Positions 25,378 to 33,181 of a stretch of 64,000 bases of DNA are shown here, in pieces. The stretch is from positions 62,001 to 126,000 of the forward strand of contig NZ_BOOC01000030.1 in NCBI RefSeq assembly GCF_016863035.1, read 5' to 3'. The position numbers were made by a program, and so were the translations under genes. Origin of the DNA: Microbispora corallina (GTDB taxonomy: Bacteria > Actinomycetota > Actinomycetes > Streptosporangiales > Streptosporangiaceae). Under the pieces are notes generated by a model that made no database searches, was not told the origin of the DNA, and saw only the letters and a list, made by a program, of their open reading frames with translations. Position 1 is the stretch's first letter; the number at the start of each line of letters is the position of its first letter.

Positions 25378-26288
25378 TTGCGGCGGCTGGCTTAGCGGCA
25401 CTCGCCACGGTCTGCGCCGTGGCCGCCTGGCGGCTGACCCTGGCGCGCTGGACCTGGCGTGCTCCTCGTACGGCCATCCTGCTGTGGCAGTCCCTCGGGG
25501 TGACCTGGGGGCTCGCGTCCACGGGAGCCCTGCTGGCGTACGCGCTCGAGCCCTACCGGCAGGGCGTCGCGTACGGCCTGATCGACTTCCTGGCCAGGCT
25601 CGAGTACGGCGTGCGGGAGCCGGTCGACCTGCTGCGGCTGGGCGCCCTGGTCGCGGGGCTGGCGCTGCTGGCCGTCCTGGTGACGCTGCCGATGGCGGCG
25701 GGGGCGCAGACGCTGCGGGCCCGCCACCGCCACCGCGTGCTGCTGTCGCTCATCGCGCGCGACGAGCCGGCCGTGCCCGGCGTCCGCGTCGTCGACTTCC
25801 CGGCCGCGGCCGCCTACTGCCTGCCGGGCCTCAAGTCGCAGGTGGTCATCAGCGACGGCACGCTGAGCCTGCTGTCCAGCGCCGAGCTCGAGGCCGTCCT
25901 GGCCCATGAGTCCGCGCACGTGCGCGAGCGCCACGACCTGGTGCTGCTGCCGTTCGCCGCGCTGCGCAGGGCGCTGCCGTGGTCGAAGGTCGTCCGGGAC
26001 GCGCAGGCGTCGGTCGAGCTGCTGATCGAGATGGCGGCCGACGACCGCGCCCGCCGGCAATGCTGCCCGCGGCGCCTCGCGACGGCGCTGCTGCGGTTCG
26101 GCACGGCGGCCGCGCTGCCGACCCCGCAGGGCGCGCTGGGCGCCTCCGCCGCGACCAACGTCATGGCGCGGGTGAACCGGCTCGTGGGGTCCGACCTGAC
26201 CCTGCCGGCGCACCACCGGTTCCTCATCCTCGCCGGGTCCGTCGTGCTGGCCACCTCGGCCCCGCTCCTGTGGCTGATCCCCGGGTAG
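25374..26288 (+). CDS. M56-family (BlaR1-like) membrane metallopeptidase
   Basis: 304 residues from GTG 25374, overlapping the BlaI stop by four bases. There are hydrophobic segments near 1-25, 37-58, 85-110 and 280-304. The zinc motif H178-E-S-A-H182 (LEAVLAHESAHVRERHD) lies in the cytosol-facing region, with the likely third ligand in MAADDRAR. It has no C-terminal penicillin-sensor domain, so it is a short M56 enzyme. Its expected role is to cleave the partner BlaI-type repressor on a signal sensed by the membrane segments. Confidence 0.88.
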   Translation: MIAAAGLAALATVCAVAAWRLTLARWTWRAPRTAILLWQSLGVTWGLASTGALLAYALEPYRQGVAYGLIDFLARLEYGVREPVDLLRLGALVAGLALLAVLVTLPMAAGAQTLRARHRHRVLLSLIARDEPAVPGVRVVDFPAAAAYCLPGLKSQVVISDGTLSLLSSAELEAVLAHESAHVRERHDLVLLPFAALRRALPWSKVVRDAQASVELLIEMAADDRARRQCCPRRLATALLRFGTAAALPTPQGALGASAATNVMARVNRLVGSDLTLPAHHRFLILAGSVVLATSAPLLWLIPG

Positions 26289-26320
26289 ACACCCGGCCGC
26301 TAGCTTGAGTTAGCCACCCA

Positions 26321-26336
26321 GCTTGCAATTGCAAGC
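26321..26336. promoter_or_regulatory. 16-bp perfect palindrome, predicted operator of the XRE regulator
   Basis: GCTTGCAATTGCAAGC is an exact palindrome 21 bases before the ATG of the helix-turn-helix gene. A related half-site (AGCTTGAGTTAGC) lies 9 bases upstream. It is the only strongly symmetric AT-rich element in the gap and is well placed for autoregulation. Confidence 0.6.
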
Positions 26337-26357
26337 ACGCCGAGGCAGACTAGGGGC

Positions 26358-26792
26358 ATGGAACTGCCCAAGGTCGGCTCGCTCGGCGAGTACATCCGCC
26401 AGCAGCGGCAGCAGGCGAAGATCTCGTTGCGCCAGCTCGCCGCCCAGGCGGGGGTGTCCAACCCCTACCTGAGCCAGGTCGAGCGCGGGCTGCGCAAGCC
26501 GAGCGCGGAGATACTCAACCAGATCGCCAAGGGCCTGCACATCTCCGCGCAGGCGCTGTACGTCCAGGCGGGCCTGATCGAGGACCGCCAGCCGGACAGC
26601 GACGTGCTGACCGCGATCAGAGCCGATGTCACACTCACCGGGCGTCAGCGCCAGGTGCTCATCGATATCTACGAGTCGTTCCGCAGGGAGAACCGGGCCG
26701 ACACCGCTCAGCCGACGCAACCGGCCGAGCATCTCGGGGACGACCCGGTCCTCCCGTACGACGGCGTGACACCGCAAACGAGGGAAGGATAG
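26358..26792 (+). CDS. XRE-family helix-turn-helix regulator (Rv0474-like)
   Basis: 144 residues. The N-terminal HTH is SLGEYIRQQRQQAKISLRQL, AAQAGVSNPYLSQVERGLRK and PSAEILNQIAKGLHISAQAL. The C-terminal ~70 residues are an acidic helical tail (LTGRQRQVLIDIYESFRREN). It is followed two bases later by an HBHA-like gene and then a DUF2516 gene, the same order as Rv0474, Rv0475 (hbhA) and Rv0476 in Mycobacterium tuberculosis. It probably represses this unit through the palindrome upstream. Confidence 0.85.
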   Translation: MELPKVGSLGEYIRQQRQQAKISLRQLAAQAGVSNPYLSQVERGLRKPSAEILNQIAKGLHISAQALYVQAGLIEDRQPDSDVLTAIRADVTLTGRQRQVLIDIYESFRRENRADTAQPTQPAEHLGDDPVLPYDGVTPQTREG

Positions 26793-26794
26793 CA

Positions 26795-27166
26795 ATGCCC
26801 ATCACGACCGAGGTCAAGAGGATCACGGAGTCCAAGCCGTTCTACGCGCTGACGGGCGTCGGCGACTACGCCGTGGAGAAGGCCCGCGCCTACGCCTCCA
26901 CTGTGCAGGTCAAGGCCGAGTCCGTCGCCAAGGAGCTGCCGGAGAAGGCCCGTGAGTACGCCGACGCCGCCGCCTCGCGGCTGAACAAGGTCTACGACGA
27001 GCTGGCCGTGCGCGGCCGCAAGGTCGTCAGCCGCGTGAGCGGCGAGGCCGCGCTGGAGCTCACCGAGGTCTCCGAGACCGCCGAGCCCGCCGTCGCCGCC
27101 CAGACCACGAGCCGGCGCACCACCGGCGCCCCGCGTGCCAAGACCACCACGTCGGCCCGGTCCTGA
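26795..27166 (+). CDS. HBHA-like heparin-binding / coiled-coil surface protein (short form)
   Basis: 123 residues. The first ~90 are a charged amphipathic helix (FYALTGVGDYAVEKARAYAS, AESVAKELPEKAREYADAAA, RLNKVYDELAVRGRKVVS), resembling the coiled-coil half of mycobacterial HBHA. The C-terminus is basic (TSRRTTGAPRAKTTTSARS) but lacks the long Lys/Ala/Pro repeats that bind heparin in M. tuberculosis. There is no signal peptide, as in true HBHA. It starts two bases after the XRE stop. The homology is mainly by context and composition, and the surface role is inferred. Confidence 0.6.
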   Translation: MPITTEVKRITESKPFYALTGVGDYAVEKARAYASTVQVKAESVAKELPEKAREYADAAASRLNKVYDELAVRGRKVVSRVSGEAALELTEVSETAEPAVAAQTTSRRTTGAPRAKTTTSARS

Positions 27167-27182
27167 GACCGGCCTCGCCGTA

Positions 27183-27213
27183 CGGCCCGCCCTCCCGTCC
27201 GGGAGGCGGGCCG
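27183..27213 (+). terminator. Stem-loop after the HBHA-like gene
   Basis: Arms CGGCCCGCCCTCCC and GGGAGGCGGGCCG pair with one bulged C; no U-run follows. It lies 17 bases past the stop. The remaining ~220 bases to the DUF2516 start are very GC-rich with G-runs, and I see no gene in them. Confidence 0.5.
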
Positions 27214-27437
27214 TCGCCGTCTCCGCACCCCGGCGGAGGGCCGGCGGGGACGGATGGCGACGGGGACGGGCGGCGGCGGGACGGCTCGGCCGGCCGCGGC
27301 CCGGGCGGCTCGGCCGGAGGGCCGGCGGGGAGGAGCGCCACCGGGCGGCCGTCCACCGGAAGGTCTCGGTCGCGACACATGTCGGTTCCGCGCACTAGTC
27401 TGGGGACGTCAGCGATCGTGACCGCCTGGGAGAGTCC

Positions 27438-27779
27438 ATGTTCGGGCCCGTGAACAGCGTCCTGAGTCTCGTCTTCTGGCTGCTCTCCATCGGCGCCTTC
27501 ATCCTGTCGGTGTGGGCGCTCGTCCACGCGGTGCGCATCCCGTCCCGCGCCTTCCCCGCGGCGGGCAAGCAGACCAAGCAGCTGTGGCTGATCATCCTCG
27601 GCTTCGCCACCCTGTTCACGTTCGCGGCCGCGGTCAACTACGGCGGCATGGGCACGGGCCTGCCGAGCATCTTCACGATCGCGGCGGTCATCGCCGCCGG
27701 CATCTACCTGGCGGACGTGAAGCCCGCCGTGAACGAGTACCGCGGCGGCGGCAACCAGGGCCCCTACGGCCCCTGGTGA
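27438..27779 (+). CDS. DUF2516-family membrane protein
   Basis: 113 residues with three membrane spans: NSVLSLVFWLLSIGAFILSVWALVH (residues ~6-30), LWLIILGFATLFTFAAAV (~50-67) and IFTIAAVIAAGIYLADV (~77-93). The Arg-rich loop HAVRIPSRAFPAAGKQTKQL between spans one and two is the family hallmark. Members follow the hbhA gene in mycobacteria, matching this location; whether it shares a transcript with the HBHA-like gene is uncertain because a stem-loop and ~270 bases intervene. Function unknown. Confidence 0.8.
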   Translation: MFGPVNSVLSLVFWLLSIGAFILSVWALVHAVRIPSRAFPAAGKQTKQLWLIILGFATLFTFAAAVNYGGMGTGLPSIFTIAAVIAAGIYLADVKPAVNEYRGGGNQGPYGPW

Positions 27780-27794
27780 CCCGCGCCGGGGTCG

Positions 27795-28769
27795 TCAGAG
27801 CCAGTCGCGGGCGCGGAACACGCGGTAGAGCGTGACCGAGGCGACCACGATGAGCACGCTGGAGATCCAGAACCCCATCGGGTGGCCGAATCCGGGGAAC
27901 GGGATGTTCTGCCCGTAGAAGCCGGTGATCATAGTCGGCACGGCGATGATGGCCGCCCAGCTGGTCACCCGCTTCATGATCAGGTTCATCCGGTTGCTCT
28001 GCATGGTCAGGTGCGTCTCGCGGATGTTGCTCACCAGGTCGCGCAGCGAGTCGGTCCACTCGGTCGCCCGCAGCACCTGGTCGTACACGTCCTGGAAGTA
28101 GGGCGCCATCTCCTCGACGTCGCCGATCTTGCCGTTCCGCCGGATGAGCGTGTTGACGGCCTCGCGCATCGGCATCACGGTCCGGCGCAGCGTGACCAGG
28201 CTCTTGCGCAGCTCGAACGTGCGCCGCTGGTCCTCACGGCTCACCGGGCGGTCCCCGAAGACGCTCTCCTCCAGGTCCTCGACCTGTTCGTCCATGGCCT
28301 CGACGGCCTCGAAGTGGCTGTCCACCACGTAGTCGAGCAGGCCGTGGACCAGGAACGCGACGCCGTGCCGGGCCAGGCCCGGCTGCTCGTCCCAGCGCTT
28401 GACGACCTCCTCGATCGAGAAGTCCTCCGAGTTGCGCACGGTGACGAGGGCGTTGCCGGTGATGAAGGCGGCCGCGTGGTGGACGTCCAGCCGTCCCGAC
28501 CCGGTCTCGAAGCGGGCGGAGTAGACGCTGAGGAACATGTGGCTCTCGTAGACGTCGAGCTTGGGCCGCTGCCGGCTCTGCAGCGCGTCCTCGACGGCCA
28601 GCCGGTGGAGCCCTAACTCCTCGCTGATCGAGAGCAGGTCCTCCTCGGTCGGGGAGCACATGTCGAACCACACCACGGCCGACGGCTCCTTGATGTGCTC
28701 GGACACATCGGCCACCGGGAAGCCTTCCGCCTCGAGCGTCCCGTTCCGGTACAGACGCGTGCGTCCCAT
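27795..28769 (-). CDS. corA: CorA-family magnesium/cobalt transporter (YGQN variant)
   Basis: 324 residues. There is a large cytoplasmic N-terminal domain (VWFDMCSPTEEDLLSISEEL, HHAAAFITGNALVTVRNSED), long helices (LRDLVSNIRETHLTMQSNRM) and two C-terminal membrane spans. The first span ends with TMITGFYGQNIPFPGF; the family filter motif GMN is replaced by GQN, a variant I recognise from actinobacterial CorA proteins. A C-terminal basic tail (RVFRARDWL) follows the second span. Ion choice is not certain. It is convergent with DUF2516, 15 bases apart, and divergent from the DUF2207 gene. Confidence 0.88.
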   Translation of the reverse strand: MGRTRLYRNGTLEAEGFPVADVSEHIKEPSAVVWFDMCSPTEEDLLSISEELGLHRLAVEDALQSRQRPKLDVYESHMFLSVYSARFETGSGRLDVHHAAAFITGNALVTVRNSEDFSIEEVVKRWDEQPGLARHGVAFLVHGLLDYVVDSHFEAVEAMDEQVEDLEESVFGDRPVSREDQRRTFELRKSLVTLRRTVMPMREAVNTLIRRNGKIGDVEEMAPYFQDVYDQVLRATEWTDSLRDLVSNIRETHLTMQSNRMNLIMKRVTSWAAIIAVPTMITGFYGQNIPFPGFGHPMGFWISSVLIVVASVTLYRVFRARDWL

Positions 28770-28829
28770 GACGGGCAAGCCTATCGAGCGCGAGAACGGG
28801 ATGAGAGGGGACCGATAAGGTGCTGGCTC

Positions 28830-30434
28830 ATGGTGGATCTCGCTCGCAGGCTGGGACTGGCGGTCGTGCTCGCCGTCCTCGCGGCCTCCCCCGCGCACGC
28901 CGAGACCTCGGGGACCATTACCGCGGACGACGTGACCATGAACCTCCGCAAGGACGGGGTGCTGCACGTCAAGGAGGCGATCACGCTCAGCGGCGGGCCG
29001 GTCGCCCGCACGCTCCTCACCCGCACCCGGTTCGACGACGGGCACGACCGCGTCTACCGCGTCTCCAATGTCAAGGGCGCCACGCTCGACGGCGACACGC
29101 TGACGGTCAGGGGAAGCGGCACGGTCGAGTACGACGTCACCGGGGCCGTGACCCCCCTGGGCCCGGCGGAGGAGCTGCGGTGGTTCGCCGTCAGCGGCCC
29201 GGTCCGGCACGCGGTGGTGACGGTGACCGGACCCGGCGCCGTCCAGAACGTCTCGTGCTTCGCCGGGGAGCTCACCTCCGCCATGGCCTGCACGGCCGCG
29301 TCCATCGACGAGACGGGCTCGACCGCGACCTTCGAGCAGCAGGGCCTCGGGTCGGGGCAGTCGCTGACCGTCGTCGTCGGCTACCCGAAGGGCGCCACGG
29401 GCGCCACGCCCGTCCTGGAGCGCCGCTTCGAGCTGTCCACCGCGTTCACGCTCAACCCCGTGACCGGCGGCGCACTCGCCCTGCTGCTGCTCCTGCTGCT
29501 CGGCGGGGTGGGCCTGCTGTACTGGACCCGCGGCCGGGACGCCCGGATCGTGAACGCCGAGTCGGGCGTCGTCAGCGGGCACAGCAACGGCCACTTCACC
29601 CCGCCCGACGGGGTGCGGCCGGGCCAGATCGGCACGCTGTTCGACGAGCAGGCCGACGTGATCGACGTGACCGCGACCATCGTCGACCTCGCGGTGCGCG
29701 GCTACCTGCGGATCGACGAGCCCCCGCGGCAGGCGTACGACGTGCCCGACTGGCGGCTGGTCCGCCTGTCGCGGGCCCCGCTCGGGAGCCTCCTGCCGTA
29801 CGAGCGGGCCCTGTACGAGGCGATCTTCGACGGGCGCGACACGGTGCTGCTGTCGGAGCTGCACGGGTCGTTCGCGGCCCACCTCTCCCAGGTGCGCGAC
29901 GCGCTCTACCGGGACGTGGTGACCCAGGGGTGGTTCGCCCGGCGGCCGGACTCGGTCCGATCCCGCTGGACGACCGTCGGCGTCCTCGTCATCGGCCTCG
30001 GCGTCCTCGCGACCGTGCTGCTCGCCTGGTTCACGACGTACGGCCTGCTCGGGCTGGCCGTGGTCATCGCGGGCGCCGCCCTGGCGTACGGCGGGCAGTT
30101 CATGCCGGCCAAGACCGTGAAGGGGGCCGAGGCGCTGGCCCACACGCTCGGCTTCCGGCAGTACCTCGCGTCGGCCGACATCGCCGACGTGCCGGCCGCC
30201 CAGCGGCTGGAGCTGTTCTCCCGCTACCTCCCGTACGCGGTGATCTTCGACACGGTGGACCGGTGGGCGCGGGTGGTCGGCTCGTTCGACGGCGACGGCC
30301 GGCAGACCGACCACCTGCCCTGGTACCAGGGCCCAGCAGAGTGGGACCTGTCGCGGTTCGCCGACTCGATGCGCACGTTCACGGTGACGGCGTCGGGCGC
30401 GATCTCGACGGCCCGCCAGTTCCGCTCGCTCTAG
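28830..30434 (+). CDS. DUF2207-family membrane protein
   Basis: 534 residues from ATG 28830. The signal peptide (GLAVVLAVLAASPAHAETSG, cleaved after AHA) is followed by a beta-rich extracellular domain (~25-210) whose opening (ITADDVTMNLRKDGVLHVKE) is typical of DUF2207. A first membrane span (ALALLLLLLLGGVGLLYW, ~215-233) leads to a winged-helix-like soluble part (DVTATIVDLAVRGYLRIDE, LSELHGSFAAHL). Two more spans follow at ~390-430. The C-terminal region is cytosolic. The family role is unknown; it is thought to be an envelope or stress protein. It is divergent from corA. Confidence 0.78.
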   Translation: MVDLARRLGLAVVLAVLAASPAHAETSGTITADDVTMNLRKDGVLHVKEAITLSGGPVARTLLTRTRFDDGHDRVYRVSNVKGATLDGDTLTVRGSGTVEYDVTGAVTPLGPAEELRWFAVSGPVRHAVVTVTGPGAVQNVSCFAGELTSAMACTAASIDETGSTATFEQQGLGSGQSLTVVVGYPKGATGATPVLERRFELSTAFTLNPVTGGALALLLLLLLGGVGLLYWTRGRDARIVNAESGVVSGHSNGHFTPPDGVRPGQIGTLFDEQADVIDVTATIVDLAVRGYLRIDEPPRQAYDVPDWRLVRLSRAPLGSLLPYERALYEAIFDGRDTVLLSELHGSFAAHLSQVRDALYRDVVTQGWFARRPDSVRSRWTTVGVLVIGLGVLATVLLAWFTTYGLLGLAVVIAGAALAYGGQFMPAKTVKGAEALAHTLGFRQYLASADIADVPAAQRLELFSRYLPYAVIFDTVDRWARVVGSFDGDGRQTDHLPWYQGPAEWDLSRFADSMRTFTVTASGAISTARQFRSL

Positions 30435-30464
30435 AACCCCGCCTCTCGGTCGCCGGGGTCTCGG

Positions 30465-31406
30465 TCAGGCCGGGCGGACGCGGACCTCGCCGACCGGTTC
30501 GCCGCCGCCGAACAGCGGGGCGGTGGCGAGGCCGGCCAGCTCCGGGGCGTCGAAACCGGCCGCGCGCAGGGCGGCCACCGTCACCGGCACCCGGGCGCGG
30601 TCGCCGCCGTCAACGATCTTGACGGCGCCGGCCCGGCCGTCGGAGTGCGCGAAGGCGTCGAACGCCTCGGCGCCCGCCTTCACCATCAGTCCGGGGAGCG
30701 CCCGCATCAGGACGGCCTCGGCCCGGGTCGTCCCGCTCGTCCACTCGGGGAAGGCGCGCATCGCGTCGGCGATCCGCCGTTCCGGGCTGCCGGGAGGCGC
30801 GAGCGGGAAGCGGCGGAACGCGCGCACGATCCCCGCCATCGAGACGAAGAACAGCGGCGCCCCGCAGCCATCCACCCCGGTCGCGGCGACGCGCTCGCCG
30901 GTCAGGTCCTCGACCGTGGCCCGGATCGCCCGCTGCAGCGGGTGGGCGGGGTGCAGGTAGCCCTCCACCGGCCAGCCGTTCGCCACGCAGGTGGCCAGCA
31001 TGGCGGAGTGCTTGCCCGAGCAGTTCATGTAGATCCGGCCGGGGGCGCCGCCCTCGCGGAGGACCTGGAGGCGGGCGTCGCGGTCGAGTGGAAGGTCCTC
31101 GGGGCAGCGCAGCGCGCTCTCGTCGAGCCCGGCCCCGGCGAGGATCTTCCGGGCGCCGTCGACGTGGAACGGCTCGCCGCTGTGGCTGGCACAGGCCAGG
31201 GCGAGCAGCTCGTCCTCCAGCCCGAGGCCGGCCCGGACCATGGCGAGTGCCTGGAGGGGCTTCATGGAGGAACGGGGAGACGCGAGACTTGCGGTGTCCC
31301 CGTGCACCATGACAGGGGAGCCGTCTTCGCCGACCACGTGCACCCGGGCACGATGAACGGACTCGACGAATCCGGAACGGACCACTTCGACGATCATTTC
31401 CGACAT
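30465..31406 (-). CDS. Asparaginase (L-asparaginase II-type family)
   Basis: 313 residues from ATG 31406. It begins [20 protein letters not shown] and has the family segments [34 protein letters not shown] (catalytic-loop Ser/His), [20 protein letters not shown] and [20 protein letters not shown]. These are the conserved blocks of the asparaginase family common in actinobacteria, different from the EcA type I/II fold. Expected reaction: asparagine to aspartate plus ammonia. It is divergent from dtd (45-base gap). Confidence 0.85.
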   Translation of the reverse strand: MSEMIVEVVRSGFVESVHRARVHVVGEDGSPVMVHGDTASLASPRSSMKPLQALAMVRAGLGLEDELLALACASHSGEPFHVDGARKILAGAGLDESALRCPEDLPLDRDARLQVLREGGAPGRIYMNCSGKHSAMLATCVANGWPVEGYLHPAHPLQRAIRATVEDLTGERVAATGVDGCGAPLFFVSMAGIVRAFRRFPLAPPGSPERRIADAMRAFPEWTSGTTRAEAVLMRALPGLMVKAGAEAFDAFAHSDGRAGAVKIVDGGDRARVPVTVAALRAAGFDAPELAGLATAPLFGGGEPVGEVRVRPA

Positions 31407-31451
31407 AACGGGCAGTCTACGAAGGCCGCGGACGTGGCAGAATTCGGGGCC

Positions 31452-31877
31452 ATGCGAGCGGTGGTACAGCGGGTCAGCTCCGCGTCGGTTGTGGTCGAGG
31501 GTCAGGTCGTGGGCGCGATCGACGAGCCGGGCCTGCTCGTGCTCGTCGGGGTGACGCACACCGACGGACAGCCGGAGGCGGCCCGCCTCGCGGCCAAGCT
31601 CTGGGGCCTGCGCATCCTCCACGGCGAGAAGTCGTGCTCCGACGTGGACGCCCCGCTGCTCGTGATCAGCCAGTTCACCCTGTACGGCGACGCCCGCCGG
31701 GGCCGCAGGCCCACGTGGCAGGCGGCGGCGCCCGGCCCGGTGGCCGAGCCGCTCGTCGAGGCCGTGGTGGCCGAGTTGCGGGCGCTCGGGGCCCGGGTGG
31801 AGACCGGCGTCTTCGGCGCCGACATGAAGGTGTCCCTCACCAACGACGGCCCGATCACCCTCGTCCTCGACGTGTGA
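31452..31877 (+). CDS. dtd: D-aminoacyl-tRNA deacylase
   Basis: 141 residues. It hydrolyses D-aminoacyl-tRNAs, including D-Tyr-tRNA, and glycine mischarged on tRNA-Ala. It begins [40 protein letters not shown] contains the family SQFTLY motif, and [16 protein letters not shown] contains the cross-subunit GP motif (NDGP, usual N-x-GP) that enforces chirality. It starts with ATG at 31452 directly after the asparaginase promoter region. It stands alone, and a GC-rich 170-base gap without a gene follows. Confidence 0.95.
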   Translation: MRAVVQRVSSASVVVEGQVVGAIDEPGLLVLVGVTHTDGQPEAARLAAKLWGLRILHGEKSCSDVDAPLLVISQFTLYGDARRGRRPTWQAAAPGPVAEPLVEAVVAELRALGARVETGVFGADMKVSLTNDGPITLVLDV

Positions 31878-32047
31878 CCCCCTGAGCCCGCGCACCCGCC
31901 AGGCGTAGCCGTCCCGCACCCGCGGAGCGCCCCCGGCTCTCCGCCGGGCGAAGCCGCCCCAACCGCCCCAACCGCGCCGGTCGCGGCCGGCCGGCGCGGA
32001 CGCCGCCCGCTGAAGCGGCCGCCCAGCGGGGGCGGGCGGGCGGGCGG

Positions 32048-33118
32048 TCAGCGGACGCGGCGGCGGAGGGCGGGGTCGATCTTGACGTTGCGCCCGGCGT
32101 CCGGCGGCACGATGACCTCCTGGCTCGCGGCGACGCCGCCGGCGAGGAGGTCGATGTCGACCGGGACCGTGCGCTTGACGACGGCCAGCGCGATCGGGCC
32201 CAGCTCGTAGTGGCGGGCCGACGAGCCGACGAAGCCGATCTGGCCCGGCTCGGCCGCGCCCTCCACGGCCGCCTCCGGCTCGGCCTCGACCGGCGTGCCG
32301 ACCCCGAGGGTCACCGGCGCGCCGTGCGGGGGCAGCACGTCGACGCTCCCGTCGAGGTGCAGGAAGACCAGGCGCCGGGGCGGGTGGCCGAGGTTGTGCA
32401 CCCGGGCGACCGTCTCCTGCCCCCGGTAGCAGCCCTTGCTGAGGTGGACGGCCTCCCCGATCCACCCGATCTCGTGGGGGATCGTCTTGTGGTCGGTCTC
32501 GAACCCCAGTCGCGGCAGATGGGCCGCGATCCGCAGCGCCTCGTAGGCCCACAGACCGGCCGGGCGCAGGCCCAGCTCGGCGGGCAGGCCCGCCAGCCGT
32601 TCGCGCGGCACGAGCAGGTCGCCGCCCAGGGCGATCGTGCCGTCGGGGGGCGAGAGCCGTACGGACGGGCCGTCGGGGGACGAGCCGGGCGCGGCGACGG
32701 AGACGACGGCGTACGCGGAGGTGACGTCGGCCACCTCGACGCGCAGCATGAAGCGCATCTTCTCCAGGAACGCGACCAGCTCGGCGGCGGTGCCGGGCTC
32801 CACGTGCGCCCACACCGCCTCGCCGTCGTCCACGAGCGTGAGGTGGTGCTCCACCCGGCCCTGCAGGTCGAGCAGCAGCGTCTGTGCCGGCGTGCCCGGG
32901 GTCAGCGTGTCGAGCTTCTGGGAGCTCAGGTCGTTGAGCCATTTCAGCCGGTCGACGCCGGCGACGCGCACGACCTCGCGATTGCTCCGGTCGATCAGCG
33001 CCTGCCCGCTCACCAGCGCGCGCTGCTCGGCGTAGGGATCGCCGTAGTGGGCCGCGACCGTCTCGTCCGGCCTCTCGCCGGCGACCGCACCCGGGGTGTC
33101 AAGCAAAGGGCTCCGCAT
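32048..33118 (-). CDS. ygfZ: Folate-binding protein YgfZ (iron-sulfur-cluster / tRNA-modification)
   Basis: 356 residues, GcvT-like fold. The signature is KGCYRGQE (in VHLSKGCYRGQETVARVHNL), whose Cys is essential in E. coli YgfZ. DRSNREVVRVAGVDRLKWLN near the start is the GcvT-type entry, and the C-terminal AVVKRTVPVDIDLL is the final barrel. It acts with tetrahydrofolate in maturing or repairing Fe-S enzymes such as MiaB. It is convergent with dtd and has no operon partner; an upstream Rsb-like phosphatase gene lies 63 bases away in the same direction. Confidence 0.92.
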   Translation of the reverse strand: MRSPLLDTPGAVAGERPDETVAAHYGDPYAEQRALVSGQALIDRSNREVVRVAGVDRLKWLNDLSSQKLDTLTPGTPAQTLLLDLQGRVEHHLTLVDDGEAVWAHVEPGTAAELVAFLEKMRFMLRVEVADVTSAYAVVSVAAPGSSPDGPSVRLSPPDGTIALGGDLLVPRERLAGLPAELGLRPAGLWAYEALRIAAHLPRLGFETDHKTIPHEIGWIGEAVHLSKGCYRGQETVARVHNLGHPPRRLVFLHLDGSVDVLPPHGAPVTLGVGTPVEAEPEAAVEGAAEPGQIGFVGSSARHYELGPIALAVVKRTVPVDIDLLAGGVAASQEVIVPPDAGRNVKIDPALRRRVR

Positions 33119-33181
33119 GCCCTCAAGGCTATTCGGTCCCCCACGGCTTCCGGCGTCGCGCCCACATGCCTGTGGACAACC

